A stretch of 20,104 nt of DNA. Source: Actinomycetota bacterium. GTDB lineage: Bacteria; Actinomycetota; Actinomycetes; Nanopelagicales; Nanopelagicaceae. The DNA lies in assembly GCA_005793655.1 (NCBI GenBank), contig SXRC01000091.1, positions 1 through 20,104 on the forward strand, given 5' to 3'. Under the pieces are notes generated by a model. That model was not told where the DNA came from. It did no database searches and worked only from the letters and a program-made list of their open reading frames with translations. Position 1 is the first letter of the stretch; the number at the start of each line of letters is the position of its first letter. The translations under genes were made by a program, and so were the position numbers. Below, piece by piece: positions 7,641-16,717 of this stretch.

Positions 7641-9095
7641 ATGAGTAATTTTGAGTATGCCAGCGCACCTGAATCTAAAGCCATTGCAAACATCGCAACT
7701 TCTTATGGTCTATTTATTGGAGGTAAGTTTGTTGATCCTCGAAAAGGAAAAAGTTTTGAAACAATAAATCCAGCAACCGAAGAGGTGTTGTCGAAGATTG
7801 GGTATGCAGATAAATTAGATGTAGATCTGGCTGTGAAAAGTGCCAGGTCGGCCTTTACAAAAATTTGGTCAAAAACTCCTGCAAAAGAACGTGGTAAATA
7901 TCTTTATCGAATCGCTCGCATCTTGCAAGAACGAGCCAGAGAGTTTGCAGTTGTTGAAACCCTAGATAATGGCAAGCCAATTAGAGAATCTCGAGATACT
8001 GACATTCCACTGGCTGCTGCTCACTTTTTCTATCACGCCGGTTGGGCCGATAAGTTGGAGTATGCAGGCTTTGGGAATAAACCAAAACCTGTAGGAGTTG
8101 TTGGCCAAATAATTCCCTGGAATTTTCCACTATTAATGCTTGCTTGGAAAATTGCGCCCGCACTTGTCGCTGGAAACACAGTTGTTTTAAAACCAGCAGA
8201 GACAACTCCACTAACTGCATTGTTGTTTGCACAAGTTTGCCAACAAGCAGGATTACCTGAAAGTGTTGTAAATATTATTACCGGCGATGGCATCACTGGT
8301 GCTGCGCTAGTCAATCACCCTGATATAAATAAAGTTGCATTTACTGGCTCAACTGAAGTCGGTAAAGCGATTGCCAGATCCATATCTGCTACCAATAAAA
8401 GAGCCACATTAGAGCTAGGTGGCAAAGCTGCCAACCTGGTCTTTGAAGATGCGGCTATTGATGAGGCGGTAGAGGGAATTGTGAATGGAATCTTCTTTAA
8501 TCAAGGCCATGTTTGCTGTGCTGGCTCTAGATTGCTAGTTCAAGAAAATGTTGCTGATGAAGTACTGGAAAAACTTAAGGCGCGGATGAGTTTGATCCGA
8601 GTTGGGGATCCAATGGATAAAAATACTGATTTAGGTGCAATTAATTCTAAGGAGCAGCTAAAGCGAATTCATGAGATCACCAAGAGCGGTGATGCTGAAG
8701 GGGCAAATAGATGGTCGCCAGAATGTAAATTGCCTAGTAAAGGATTTTGGTATCCGCCAACAATATTTACTGGTGTATCACAATCTCATCGCATTGCCCG
8801 AGAAGAAATCTTTGGTCCAGTTTTATCTGTACTTACTTTTAGAACTCCTGCTGAGGGAATTGAAAAAGCGAATAACACCATGTATGGATTATCGGCTGGT
8901 ATTTGGAGTGATAAAGGTGCAAAGATTCTTTGGGCTGCTAAACAATTAAAAGCAGGAGTTATCTGGAGTAACACATTTAATAAGTTCGACCCAGCGAGCC
9001 CATTTGGTGGTTACAAAGAATCTGGCTGGGGACGTGAAGGTGGACGTCATGGCTTATCTGGGTATCTAAAATCTGATGTGAAGGCAAGTAAATGA
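7641..9095 (+). CDS. Aldehyde dehydrogenase, catalytic (ALDH16-like first domain)
   Basis: A full-length 484-residue NAD(P)-dependent aldehyde dehydrogenase. Motifs are IPWNFPLLM, KPAETTPLTA, FTGSTEVG, the general base Glu258 in LELGGK, the nucleophile Cys292 in NQGHVCCAGSR, EEIFGPVL, and PFGGYKESGWGREGG near the C-terminus. An in-frame TTG at 7626 lies upstream of the ribosome-binding site AGGAG (7632-7636), so I take ATG 7641, which is 4 bases after that site and 7 bases after the deoC stop. Position right after deoC points to acetaldehyde, made from deoxyribose-5-phosphate, as the natural substrate; this is inferred. The stop overlaps the start of the truncated ALDH by 4 bases. Segments such as GANRWSPECKLPSKGFWYPP resemble ALDH16-type enzymes. 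Confidence 0.93.
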   Translation: MSNFEYASAPESKAIANIATSYGLFIGGKFVDPRKGKSFETINPATEEVLSKIGYADKLDVDLAVKSARSAFTKIWSKTPAKERGKYLYRIARILQERAREFAVVETLDNGKPIRESRDTDIPLAAAHFFYHAGWADKLEYAGFGNKPKPVGVVGQIIPWNFPLLMLAWKIAPALVAGNTVVLKPAETTPLTALLFAQVCQQAGLPESVVNIITGDGITGAALVNHPDINKVAFTGSTEVGKAIARSISATNKRATLELGGKAANLVFEDAAIDEAVEGIVNGIFFNQGHVCCAGSRLLVQENVADEVLEKLKARMSLIRVGDPMDKNTDLGAINSKEQLKRIHEITKSGDAEGANRWSPECKLPSKGFWYPPTIFTGVSQSHRIAREEIFGPVLSVLTFRTPAEGIEKANNTMYGLSAGIWSDKGAKILWAAKQLKAGVIWSNTFNKFDPASPFGGYKESGWGREGGRHGLSGYLKSDVKASK

Positions 9096-9934
9096 GTCGC
9101 ATTGATGTAAATAAGACTTACAAGTTATTTATTGGTGGCACCTTTCCAAGAAGTGAGTCTGGGCGGGTGTATGAGATAAAAGGAGCTAATAAGAAGTTTA
9201 TTGCAAACCCAGCATTAGCCTCTCGAAAAGATTTAAGGGATGCTGTTGTTGCAGCTAAATCTGCAAGCAGTGGCTGGGCAAATGCAACTGCATTTAATCG
9301 TGGTCAGATCCTTTACCGGATTGCTGAAATTATGCAGGGCCGAAGTGAACAATTCATTGATGAGATTTGTTTATTAGAGGGAGTAAGTAACAAGGCTGCC
9401 AAATTGCAAGTAGAGGAAGCAATAGATACTTGGGTTTGGTACTCAGGCTGGTGCGATAAATTATATTCAGTTTCTGGATCACAAAATCAAGTTTCTGGTC
9501 CATTTTATAACTTCACCACACCAGAGGCGTTAGGTGTAGTGGCAGTCTTTGCCGAAAGTAAGCCATCCCTACTTGGTGTAGTTCGAACTTTGGCGCCGGT
9601 AATAGCTGCTGGTAATAGCGCTGTATTAATTGCCAGTGAGAGTTATCCATTACCTGCAATCACCCTAAGTGAAGTACTTGCCACCAGTGATCTACCTGCC
9701 GGAGTAGTAAATGTATTAACTGGCAAAGTTTCAGAGCTAGCACCTTGGGTGGGCTCACATATGGAGATTGATGGTGTTGATGTTGCCGGACTAAGTAAAA
9801 AGCAAGAGGATGAAATTAAACTTGTTGGTGCTGATAACTTAAAGCGAATTCATCGTTTTTCTGCTACCAATCACCCAGAGAGAATTTTAAGCTTCATGGA
9901 GCACAAAACTATCTGGCATCCAATTGGAATTTAA
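9092..9934 (+). CDS. Truncated aldehyde dehydrogenase homologue without catalytic cysteine
   Basis: The 280-residue protein follows the first half of an ALDH: YKLFIGGTFPRSESGRVYEI, then the helical region with FNRGQILYRIAEIMQGRSE, EALGVVAVFAESKPSLLGVV where active enzymes have the PWNFP segment, AGNSAVLIASESYPL, and GVVNVLTGK. It then stops without the FTGS loop, the LELGGK glutamate, the NQGxxC cysteine or the rest of the catalytic domain, so it cannot be an active dehydrogenase by itself. The end reads as a designed C-terminus, with no remnant in the 3 bases before the convergent add gene. Two-domain ALDH16 proteins consist of an active ALDH followed by just such a truncated second domain, so this and the preceding gene look like a split ALDH16. 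A regulatory or structural subunit is the likely role. Confidence 0.82.
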   Translation: MSRIDVNKTYKLFIGGTFPRSESGRVYEIKGANKKFIANPALASRKDLRDAVVAAKSASSGWANATAFNRGQILYRIAEIMQGRSEQFIDEICLLEGVSNKAAKLQVEEAIDTWVWYSGWCDKLYSVSGSQNQVSGPFYNFTTPEALGVVAVFAESKPSLLGVVRTLAPVIAAGNSAVLIASESYPLPAITLSEVLATSDLPAGVVNVLTGKVSELAPWVGSHMEIDGVDVAGLSKKQEDEIKLVGADNLKRIHRFSATNHPERILSFMEHKTIWHPIGI

Positions 9935-9937
9935 AGC

Positions 9938-11032
9938 TTATTCAGCAGATATTTTTGCACAGGCTGGTTTAACAACCTTTTCAATTATTTCTAACCGCTC
10001 TTCAAATGGAATAAAGGAACTTTTCAGTGCGTTCACAGTCACTCTTTGTAGATCAGCAAATTTCCAATCAAATGATTTAACACATTGACTCATCTCATGA
10101 GTCATAGTTGTATTACTCATTAGGCGATTGTCAGTATTTAACGTAACGCGAAATCGAAGTTTTGCTAGTTTACCTATTGGATGCTCAGAGTATGTTTTAG
10201 CTGCGCCGGTTTGTAGGTTAGAGGTTGGACAAAGCTCAAGTGGAATTCTTCGATCCCTAACATAGGAGGCAAGTGGTCCAAGCTTTGGCTGGCTGCCAGA
10301 AAAATCAATGTCATCAATTATTCGAACTCCGTGCCCTAAACGCTCTGCACCACATATCTGTATAGCCTCCCAAATAGAGGGCAACCCATAAGCCTCACCT
10401 GCGTGGATAGTGAAGTGCGCATTTTCTTTGCGTAGATATGAAAAAGTATTTAATTGATTAGTTGGAGGATACCCATCCTCAGGACCTGCAATATCAAAAC
10501 CAACCACCCCTTTATTGCGGTACTTAACTGCAGCCTGCGCAACCTCTTGTGATCTATTGTTTTGGCGCATGCCACAAAGTAATGACTCAACTCTTATCTT
10601 GTTACCTTCTTTCGCAGCCTCAGCGACTCCCTGCTTATAACCCTCAGTGGTGGCATCTATTACTTGATCTAGGGTTAATCCTTGTTCTGTAAATAACTCA
10701 GGTGCCTCTCGTACCTCTGCATAAACCACACCATCTCTGGCTAAATCTATTGCGCACTCTCTAGCAACTTGGATTATTGCATCCCGACTTTGCATCACCG
10801 CAATAGTGTGAGTGAAAGTTTCTAAATATCGAACTAATGAGTGGGAGTTACAGGACTCTTCAAACCAATCTGCTAACTTTTTTGGGTCTGAGGTTGGTAA
10901 TTTCTTGTAGCCTATTTTATTTGCAAATTCGATAATTGTCTCAGGGCGCAATCCACCATCTAAGTGATCATGTAGTAGTGCTTTTGGCACCCGCTTAATT
11001 TGATCAACAGTTGGTGTGTTGGTTAGAGACAC
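9938..11032 (-). CDS. add: Adenosine deaminase
   Basis: A zinc-dependent amidohydrolase converting (deoxy)adenosine to (deoxy)inosine, which the purine phosphorylase on the other strand can then use. The 364 residues contain the zinc pair His21 and His23 in LHDHLDGG, the catalytic HAGEAYG, LGHGVRI, LCPTSNLQTG and NTDNRLMSNT. In many adenosine deaminases the last motif has two consecutive Asp; here the second is Asn. To my knowledge actinobacterial members share this, and the zinc-ligand Asp is kept. Start is GTG at 11032, which follows the deoA stop with no gap, so translation is likely coupled. It is the last gene of the minus-strand operon and ends 3 bases from the convergent truncated ALDH gene. 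Confidence 0.93.
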   Translation of the reverse strand: MSLTNTPTVDQIKRVPKALLHDHLDGGLRPETIIEFANKIGYKKLPTSDPKKLADWFEESCNSHSLVRYLETFTHTIAVMQSRDAIIQVARECAIDLARDGVVYAEVREAPELFTEQGLTLDQVIDATTEGYKQGVAEAAKEGNKIRVESLLCGMRQNNRSQEVAQAAVKYRNKGVVGFDIAGPEDGYPPTNQLNTFSYLRKENAHFTIHAGEAYGLPSIWEAIQICGAERLGHGVRIIDDIDFSGSQPKLGPLASYVRDRRIPLELCPTSNLQTGAAKTYSEHPIGKLAKLRFRVTLNTDNRLMSNTTMTHEMSQCVKSFDWKFADLQRVTVNALKSSFIPFEERLEIIEKVVKPACAKISAE

Positions 11033-12328
11033 TTACCCCTCAATTCTTTCAATTACTAATGGTAATCGCTTGACGATATCATCGGCACCACCTATTGAAT
11101 AAGCACCAGTTAACACCTCTTGCGCCCTGGCAAATCGAGTTGAATCATCGGTGTGCAAAGTTAAAATACTCTGGCCAGATTTCACCATATCTCCTGGCTT
11201 CACATAAATCTCAACACCAGCGCCCGGTTGCAGCACCTCACCTTGCTTTTGTCGACCAGCACCTAGGCGCCATGCAGCTACGCCAACCTTAATTGCATCT
11301 AAAGTTAATAATTTTCCAGAGGTGCTAGCAGTAATTTCTAACTTTTCTTTTGCAACCGGCAGAGGTGCATTGTTATCTCCACCTTGTGCTGAAATCATTT
11401 TTCGCCAAACATCCATTGCCATACCATTTTTTAAAGCTTGCTCAGGTGAAACCTTTGGTTTGATGCCCACCGCAGCTAACATTTCGTTTGCAAGTATGAG
11501 AGTCAGTTCAACTACATCACTAGGTCCCCCACCTGCTAATACCTCAAGAGTTTCCCTTATCTCTAGTGAATTTCCAACAGTTAATCCCAGAGGCACATCC
11601 ATGGCGGTAACAAGTGCTGTAGTTTTTACCCCAGCACGTTTACCCAAATCCACCATGGTTTTAGCGAGCAAAGAGGCATTTTTAGGGTCACTCATGAACG
11701 CACCAGAACCAGTTTTCACATCAAGTACTAATGCACTAGTTCCTTCAGCAATTTTTTTACTCATAATTGATGAGGCAATTAATGGAATTGCTTCCACAGT
11801 TCCAGTTACATCGCGCAAGGCATAAAGTTTTTTATCGGCGGGGGCAAGACCAGCGCCAGCTGCACAAATCACTGCGCCACACTCTTGCAACACCTTTAAC
11901 ATCTGATCACTAGATAAATTTGCTTTCCATCCATTGATAGATTCCAATTTGTCTAATGTGCCACCGGTATGACCAAGGCCACGGCCAGAAAGTTGTGGAA
12001 CTGCTGCGCCACATGCAGCAACTAATGGTGCAAGGGGCAGAGTAATTTTGTCACCAACTCCACCAGTTGAATGCTTATCAACTGTTGGTCGATCTAACAT
12101 GGACCAGTTCATTTTTTCACCACTTGCAACCATTGCATCAGTCCAACGTGAGATTTCTCGGTTATTCATGCCATTTAGTAAAATTGCCATTAACAGAGCT
12201 GACATCTGCTCATCAGCGATTACGCCTCTAGTAAAGGCATCTACTGTCCAATCAATTTGATCATCACTTAGTTCAAACTTGTCTCGCTTTGCTGAGATAA
12301 TTTCAACAGCAGCAAATCTTTCACTCAT
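11033..12328 (-). CDS. deoA: Thymidine / pyrimidine-nucleoside phosphorylase
   Basis: The enzyme splits thymidine, deoxyuridine (and uridine in the broad-specificity type) with phosphate, giving the base and (deoxy)ribose-1-phosphate. Length 431 is normal. The phosphate-binding DKHSTGGVGDK spans about residues 84-94, followed by SGRGLGHTGGTLDKLE and SIMSKKIAEGTSALVLDVK; a C-terminal domain of the pyrimidine-nucleoside phosphorylase type follows. The DeoA and Pdp subtypes cannot be separated safely by eye. Its ATG overlaps the cdd stop by 4 bases and its stop abuts the add start, so the three form one translationally coupled unit. Confidence 0.94.
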   Translation of the reverse strand: MSERFAAVEIISAKRDKFELSDDQIDWTVDAFTRGVIADEQMSALLMAILLNGMNNREISRWTDAMVASGEKMNWSMLDRPTVDKHSTGGVGDKITLPLAPLVAACGAAVPQLSGRGLGHTGGTLDKLESINGWKANLSSDQMLKVLQECGAVICAAGAGLAPADKKLYALRDVTGTVEAIPLIASSIMSKKIAEGTSALVLDVKTGSGAFMSDPKNASLLAKTMVDLGKRAGVKTTALVTAMDVPLGLTVGNSLEIRETLEVLAGGGPSDVVELTLILANEMLAAVGIKPKVSPEQALKNGMAMDVWRKMISAQGGDNNAPLPVAKEKLEITASTSGKLLTLDAIKVGVAAWRLGAGRQKQGEVLQPGAGVEIYVKPGDMVKSGQSILTLHTDDSTRFARAQEVLTGAYSIGGADDIVKRLPLVIERIEG

Positions 12329-12711
12329 TTAAGATCCTCTGGACCAAACCCCCATGGAAGTAGGTACGACATCGGTTTTGGTCCCTCTGGGGTCATGAAT
12401 AACATTTCATTTCCGCCATGTTCAAAAAGTAGTTGCCGACATCTGCCACAAGGAGATAGGTACTCTCCATTGCCATCAACACAAACAACTGCAATTAATC
12501 TGCCACCACCGGTGGCAGTTAAAGATGAAACCAGACCACACTCAGCACAAAGACCAACGCCATAACTTGCATTTTCACTATTACAACCAACAACAACTCG
12601 ACCGTCTGAAACTAAACCTGCTACACCAACTTTAAAATTTGAATACGGGGCATAGGCTTTTTCCATAACCTCTTTTGCTGCCAGATGGAGTTGATCCCAA
12701 TTAATTTCCAT
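12325..12711 (-). CDS. cdd: Cytidine deaminase
   Basis: A homotetramer-type cytidine/deoxycytidine deaminase of 128 residues, producing uridine or deoxyuridine for DeoA. Zinc ligands are Cys55 in LCAECG and Cys88 and Cys91 in SPCGRC; Glu57 is the proton shuttle. The substrate-binding YSNFKVGVA and GCNSENASYG segments are present. ATG 12711 has a good ribosome-binding site, AGGAG, on the minus strand (complement of 12721-12725) with a 9-base spacer. The gap to the upstream permease stop is 25 bases and holds no terminator-like structure. Confidence 0.95.
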   Translation of the reverse strand: MEINWDQLHLAAKEVMEKAYAPYSNFKVGVAGLVSDGRVVVGCNSENASYGVGLCAECGLVSSLTATGGGRLIAVVCVDGNGEYLSPCGRCRQLLFEHGGNEMLFMTPEGPKPMSYLLPWGFGPEDLK

Positions 12712-12736
12712 AGGGTAATTCTCCTACGAAAATTAA

Positions 12737-13993
12737 CTATTTATTACCGCGAGAGTAGGGGATTCCATCTGCTGCCGGCGCCCTGACCCGTCCTACGACT
12801 CCTGAGACTGCGATAATGGTTGCAACATAAGGAACCATCAGCATAAATTCAGATGGAATTGCAAGGCCAATAATTGTTAGAGTACTTTGGAGATTATCGG
12901 CAAAACCAAAAAATAGAGCGGCGATAACCGCACCTCTAGGGGACCATTTACCAAAAATTAATCCAGCTAATGCAATAAAGCCTGCACCTGCCGTCATTTG
13001 TTTTGTAAAGCTACCAACAGATCCAATCGTAAAATATGCGCCGCCGATTCCTGCCACAAACCCAGCCAACATCACGTTGAAAAATCTCAACCTATTAACA
13101 TTAATACCTACAGAATCAGCTGCAACTGGCATTTCGCCAACTGCCCGAGTTCTTAGTCCCCATTTACTTTTAAACAACGCTATTTGAATTACAATCACAA
13201 TTACATACATCAAATAAACAATTATTGTTTGATTAAATAAAACAGGACCAATAATTGGTATTTTTGAAAGAAGCGGTATTTCTATACTTGAAAAACTTGG
13301 CCCACTATTCCATTTCTCCTCATATTCAACTAGTAATTCAGAATAAATAAACCCGGTAAATCCAATTACTAAAACATTAATAACAAATCCAATAATAACC
13401 TGGTCGACAGCATATTTAATTGCGAAAATTGCTAACAACAGCGAGATGAGTGCACCAGCAAATGGTGCTGCTACTAGTCCCCAAATAGAATTCTGTGTAA
13501 GACTTGCAACAATTCCAGAAACGAAAGCTGCAGCTAATAACTGTCCCTCAATAGCAATATTTATCACGCCAGATTTTTCGCAAAGTAGGCCGGACATTGA
13601 TCCAAAAATTAATGGTATGGAAAGCATAAGTGAGCCCTGTAGCAAACCGGTGAATGGAATAAATTTTCCGCTAGCTGCCCAACATAAAAATGACATTACG
13701 AAACCAAAACCAAAAATCAAACTAGAAAAAGTTAATGTACGTTTTGCTTTAAACTCTAGATAGCCAATTAGTAAACCAAACATAGAACAAATGAGAAAAA
13801 TACCAGCGCCAGTTTTTGAAGCCACCACCCATTCTTTTAACAATACCCACTCATTTCCAACAATAAAGCCAAAAGTTATAGATTCGGTTTTATCAGAGTT
13901 AAAATAAAAAGCATAAAATGCAAAAATGGTGATTACTCCCATGGTTATCAAACCGCGGACTTGGCGTAGTTGTTGAGCAGTCAAATTACTCAT
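12737..13993 (-). CDS. ABC transporter permease, BMP/nucleoside type (second subunit)
   Basis: A 418-residue integral membrane protein of the branched-chain permease-like family used by BMP-type nucleoside importers. About nine or ten hydrophobic segments are visible. Family landmarks are SGVINIAIEGQ (about 141-151) and the cytoplasmic coupling loop LRTRAVGEMPVAADSVGI (about 280-297), which contacts the ATPase. The frame reaches a TTG at 14005, but ATG 13993 is preferred: it overlaps the previous permease stop as TAATG, a classic coupling arrangement. It pairs with the permease just upstream to form the heterodimeric channel. The N-terminal hydrophobic region before the conserved core (residues 1-110) is longer than the core alone needs. 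Confidence 0.9.
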   Translation of the reverse strand: MSNLTAQQLRQVRGLITMGVITIFAFYAFYFNSDKTESITFGFIVGNEWVLLKEWVVASKTGAGIFLICSMFGLLIGYLEFKAKRTLTFSSLIFGFGFVMSFLCWAASGKFIPFTGLLQGSLMLSIPLIFGSMSGLLCEKSGVINIAIEGQLLAAAFVSGIVASLTQNSIWGLVAAPFAGALISLLLAIFAIKYAVDQVIIGFVINVLVIGFTGFIYSELLVEYEEKWNSGPSFSSIEIPLLSKIPIIGPVLFNQTIIVYLMYVIVIVIQIALFKSKWGLRTRAVGEMPVAADSVGINVNRLRFFNVMLAGFVAGIGGAYFTIGSVGSFTKQMTAGAGFIALAGLIFGKWSPRGAVIAALFFGFADNLQSTLTIIGLAIPSEFMLMVPYVATIIAVSGVVGRVRAPAADGIPYSRGNK

Positions 13994-15162
13994 TAACCAT
14001 TCCAACCTTTTGCCGTTAAGGTTTTATCAGTTGAAGATTGCTTTAAACGAAAAATACCTTTGATAAGAGCTGGCGCTGCGATGAATAGGACAATCAAGGC
14101 TTGAATAACTTGAATGATTTCAGCTGGCGTACCGGTATTTGATTGTAAGGTAGTTCCACCAGTGCGAAGTGCTGCGAAAAGTAATGCCGCGATCACTGTA
14201 CCTAATGGAGCTGCGCCACCAAGTAGTGCAACTGTAATTGCATCAAATCCAAGTGATCCTCCGATGTTATTGGTTAGCGCATACTCAGTACCAAGCACGT
14301 GAACAGCACCACCTAATCCAGCTAATCCACCACATAAAACCATGGTTGAGGTGGTGACAAAAGCAATTGATATACCAGCTGATCTTGCTGCATTTGCATT
14401 TGCACCGACTGCGCGAAACTTAAAACCAAGCGTGCTTTTCTTTAACAGCCACCATACGAACAATGCAGCAGCCAGTGCTATAAATATTCCAACATGTATT
14501 CGTAAATCTTCACCCAAAAATTGAGAAAGTCTTGAATTCGGATTTACTTCAGGTGCAAGTGGGTCAATGCGACCAGGCCTTAAAAAGACACTTGTTTTTA
14601 GTACCCACAGAATAAAAAAACCAGCGATGTAATTCAACATGATAGTAACGATCACTTCATGGGCGCCAGTTTTAGCCTTAAGCAAACCCACTATTCCACC
14701 ATATATTCCAGCCAAAAATACTCCAGTAATAATTGCGACTATCGGATGGATTACGGGAGGTAAATCAAAATGGAATCCCACATATGAAGCGCCAATTGCA
14801 CCAAAAATAAATTGTCCTTGGGCACCAATATTAAATAGCCCAGATCTAAACGCCAAAGTAACAGCTAAGCCAGTCAAAATTAATGGTGTGGCAGTAACAA
14901 TAGTCTCTGAGAGTGGATAAAATCCTTTGAAAAAAGATTCCCCTCTTGCTAAATTTATATCAAAAATTGAACCTTGAAAAACAGCTAAATAAGAGTTTCC
15001 AATTTTAGATAATGCTGTGGTTAAAAATTTACTTGGAGATTTTAAATTACTCATTACTTCAGGATCGGAAAAAACTATAACTAAGCCACCGATAAAAAAG
15101 GCAAAAATAAATGCAAAAAACGGTATTAAAACGTTTTTCTTTATTTTTTGAATTAGATTCAT
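13993..15162 (-). CDS. ABC transporter permease, BMP/nucleoside type (first subunit)
   Basis: A 389-residue membrane permease with one N-terminal membrane segment (about 12-31), a loop of about 55 residues, and then the multi-span core. Landmarks are LFNIGAQGQFIFGA (109-122), GAHEVIVTIMLNYIA (166-180), and the coupling loop FRAVGANANAARSAGI (249-264). These match the YufP/NupP-type subunits of nucleoside importers. The ATG at 15162 follows the ATPase stop by one base. The C-terminal end is lysine-rich (IKGIFRLKQSSTDK), consistent with a cytoplasmic tail. Confidence 0.91.
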   Translation of the reverse strand: MNLIQKIKKNVLIPFFAFIFAFFIGGLVIVFSDPEVMSNLKSPSKFLTTALSKIGNSYLAVFQGSIFDINLARGESFFKGFYPLSETIVTATPLILTGLAVTLAFRSGLFNIGAQGQFIFGAIGASYVGFHFDLPPVIHPIVAIITGVFLAGIYGGIVGLLKAKTGAHEVIVTIMLNYIAGFFILWVLKTSVFLRPGRIDPLAPEVNPNSRLSQFLGEDLRIHVGIFIALAAALFVWWLLKKSTLGFKFRAVGANANAARSAGISIAFVTTSTMVLCGGLAGLGGAVHVLGTEYALTNNIGGSLGFDAITVALLGGAAPLGTVIAALLFAALRTGGTTLQSNTGTPAEIIQVIQALIVLFIAAPALIKGIFRLKQSSTDKTLTAKGWNG

Positions 15163-15163
15163 T

Positions 15164-16657
15164 TTATCTAATACCTGCCATCATTAATCCCAATTTTTCT
15201 CGTGATACATTTGCATCAACTATCCCCAGAATTTCTCCACGATAAATAACTGCAATTCGATCAGCAAGAGCCGCAACCTCATCTAATTCGGTGCTCATTA
15301 GTAGGACAGCTCTGCCAGAATTTCGCTCAACAAGCAGCCTTTCATGAACAAACTCAATCGACCCAACATCAAGTCCCCTTGTGGGTTGGCAAGCCACAAC
15401 TAGCCTCACCTGCCGTGAAAGCTCTCTTGCTAAAACAACTTTTTGTTTATTTCCACCCGACAGAGAATTCGCTGTGTCATAAATACTTTGAGCTCTGATA
15501 TCAAACTCTGTTTTTAGTTTAGTTGCAGTATCACTGATTTTACTGGCAGATAGTTGGCCAGCCCTTGAAAAAGGAGCTAACCCATGTGTATCCAAGACTA
15601 AATTCTCAGCTATTGAAAAGGTTCCTACTAGCCCATCTAACTCTCTTGATTCTGGAATATAAGCCACCCCTGAATGAATAGTTTGATGAACTGATTTACC
15701 AACTAGCTCTTCACCAAGAAGTTGTATCGAACCAGTAATGTTTTCTTCTAAGTTCATTATTGCTCTTACCAATTCACTCTGACCGTTTCCTTGTACGCCA
15801 GCAATCGCTAAGATCTCCCCTGCTTTTACCTCCAAAGAAATATTATTTACAATAGTTCGCCCTGTTTGGTTGGAAACACTTAAATTTGAAATTTTCAGAG
15901 TAATCTCACCCATTTTTGATTTAGCAACATTGGGTGTTAGATCCACTGGGCGACCAACCATTAAATTAGCAAGCTCTTCTTCACTAGCATTTGGTTTAGC
16001 AGAACCCACAACCTTACCAAGCCGAATAATTGTAATTTGATCTGCCACTTCTTTTACTTCACGCAATTTGTGAGTAATAAAAATGATCGAAGTACCTTTA
16101 GATTTCAGAGTCCTCATTATGTTAAGTAACTCATTAGTTTCTTGTGGTGTTAATACAGCTGTTGGCTCATCAAGAATTAGAACTTTAGCGTCATACATTA
16201 ACGCTCTTATAATTTCAACTCTTTGTTGCACACCGACTGGAAGATTTTCAATCAGTTCATCTGGATTTACTTCAAATTTAAACTCTGCCGCAATCTGTTC
16301 AATTTTCATTCTGGCTTCTGCTAGTGACAATATTCCTCGTTTGGATACTTCATGACCCAATACAATATTTTCCGCGACGGTAAACACCGGAACCAGCATA
16401 AAATGCTGATGGACCATACCAATTCCAAAATTTAATGCATCTGAGGGTTCAGAGATTTTTACTTCACTACCATCAACCCAAATACTTCCACTATCTGCTT
16501 GGGTTAAGCCATAAACAACATTCATTAAGGTTGATTTACCAGCACCATTTTCGCCTAGGATTGCATGGATTTCACCCTTTGCAACCTTTAGATTTATTGA
16601 ATCATTGGCAATTAAGGAACCAAATTTTTTGGTTATTCCCTTTAATTCCAAAGACAT
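15164..16657 (-). CDS. ABC transporter ATPase, two nucleotide-binding domains, BMP/nucleoside type
   Basis: A 497-residue protein with two fused ABC domains, as in ribose- and BMP-type importers. Domain 1 has Walker A GENGAGKST (35-43), the Q-loop region MVHQHFML, a variant signature (PVGVQQRVEI instead of LSGGQ), and Walker B ILDEPTAVLTP. Domain 2 has a degenerate Walker A (GVQGNGQSEL), as is usual in this family, a canonical LSGGNKQK signature, and ACQPTRGLD in place of the usual DEPTRGLD at Walker B. ATG 16657 has a strong ribosome-binding site (AGGTGAGG) on the minus strand. It is separated from the upstream binding-protein gene by 87 bases holding two hairpins, one terminator-like. Confidence 0.93.
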   Translation of the reverse strand: MSLELKGITKKFGSLIANDSINLKVAKGEIHAILGENGAGKSTLMNVVYGLTQADSGSIWVDGSEVKISEPSDALNFGIGMVHQHFMLVPVFTVAENIVLGHEVSKRGILSLAEARMKIEQIAAEFKFEVNPDELIENLPVGVQQRVEIIRALMYDAKVLILDEPTAVLTPQETNELLNIMRTLKSKGTSIIFITHKLREVKEVADQITIIRLGKVVGSAKPNASEEELANLMVGRPVDLTPNVAKSKMGEITLKISNLSVSNQTGRTIVNNISLEVKAGEILAIAGVQGNGQSELVRAIMNLEENITGSIQLLGEELVGKSVHQTIHSGVAYIPESRELDGLVGTFSIAENLVLDTHGLAPFSRAGQLSASKISDTATKLKTEFDIRAQSIYDTANSLSGGNKQKVVLARELSRQVRLVVACQPTRGLDVGSIEFVHERLLVERNSGRAVLLMSTELDEVAALADRIAVIYRGEILGIVDANVSREKLGLMMAGIR

Positions 16658-16670
16658 TGTTTCCTCACCT

Positions 16671-16709
16671 AAAATAAAACTGGGTGAGTTAATTTCTTAA
16701 CTCACCCAG
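16671..16709 (-). terminator. Rho-independent terminator or attenuator between binding protein and ATPase genes
   Basis: A perfect 13-bp inverted repeat (16680-16692 with 16697-16709, arms CTGGGTGAGTTAA and TTAACTCACCCAG) encloses a 4-base loop. On the minus strand it is followed at once by TTTTATTTT (16679-16671). It lies downstream of the BMP gene and just upstream of the ATPase ribosome-binding site. It probably ends most transcripts after the binding-protein gene and lets a fraction through to the transporter genes, giving excess binding protein. Confidence 0.8.
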
Positions 16710-16717
16710 TAATCTTA

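Noticed and set aside
10120..10135. Asn in place of the second Asp of the adenosine deaminase TDD motif, as a possible inactive enzyme
   Set aside because: To my knowledge actinobacterial adenosine deaminases commonly read NTDN here, and all other catalytic residues are intact.
11322..11825. 167-codon plus-strand frame inside deoA
   Set aside because: It is antisense to a well-supported thymidine phosphorylase and has no independent support.
13994..14005. Upstream TTG start for the second permease
   Set aside because: ATG 13993 forms the usual TAATG coupling with the upstream permease, and the extra four residues add nothing recognisable.
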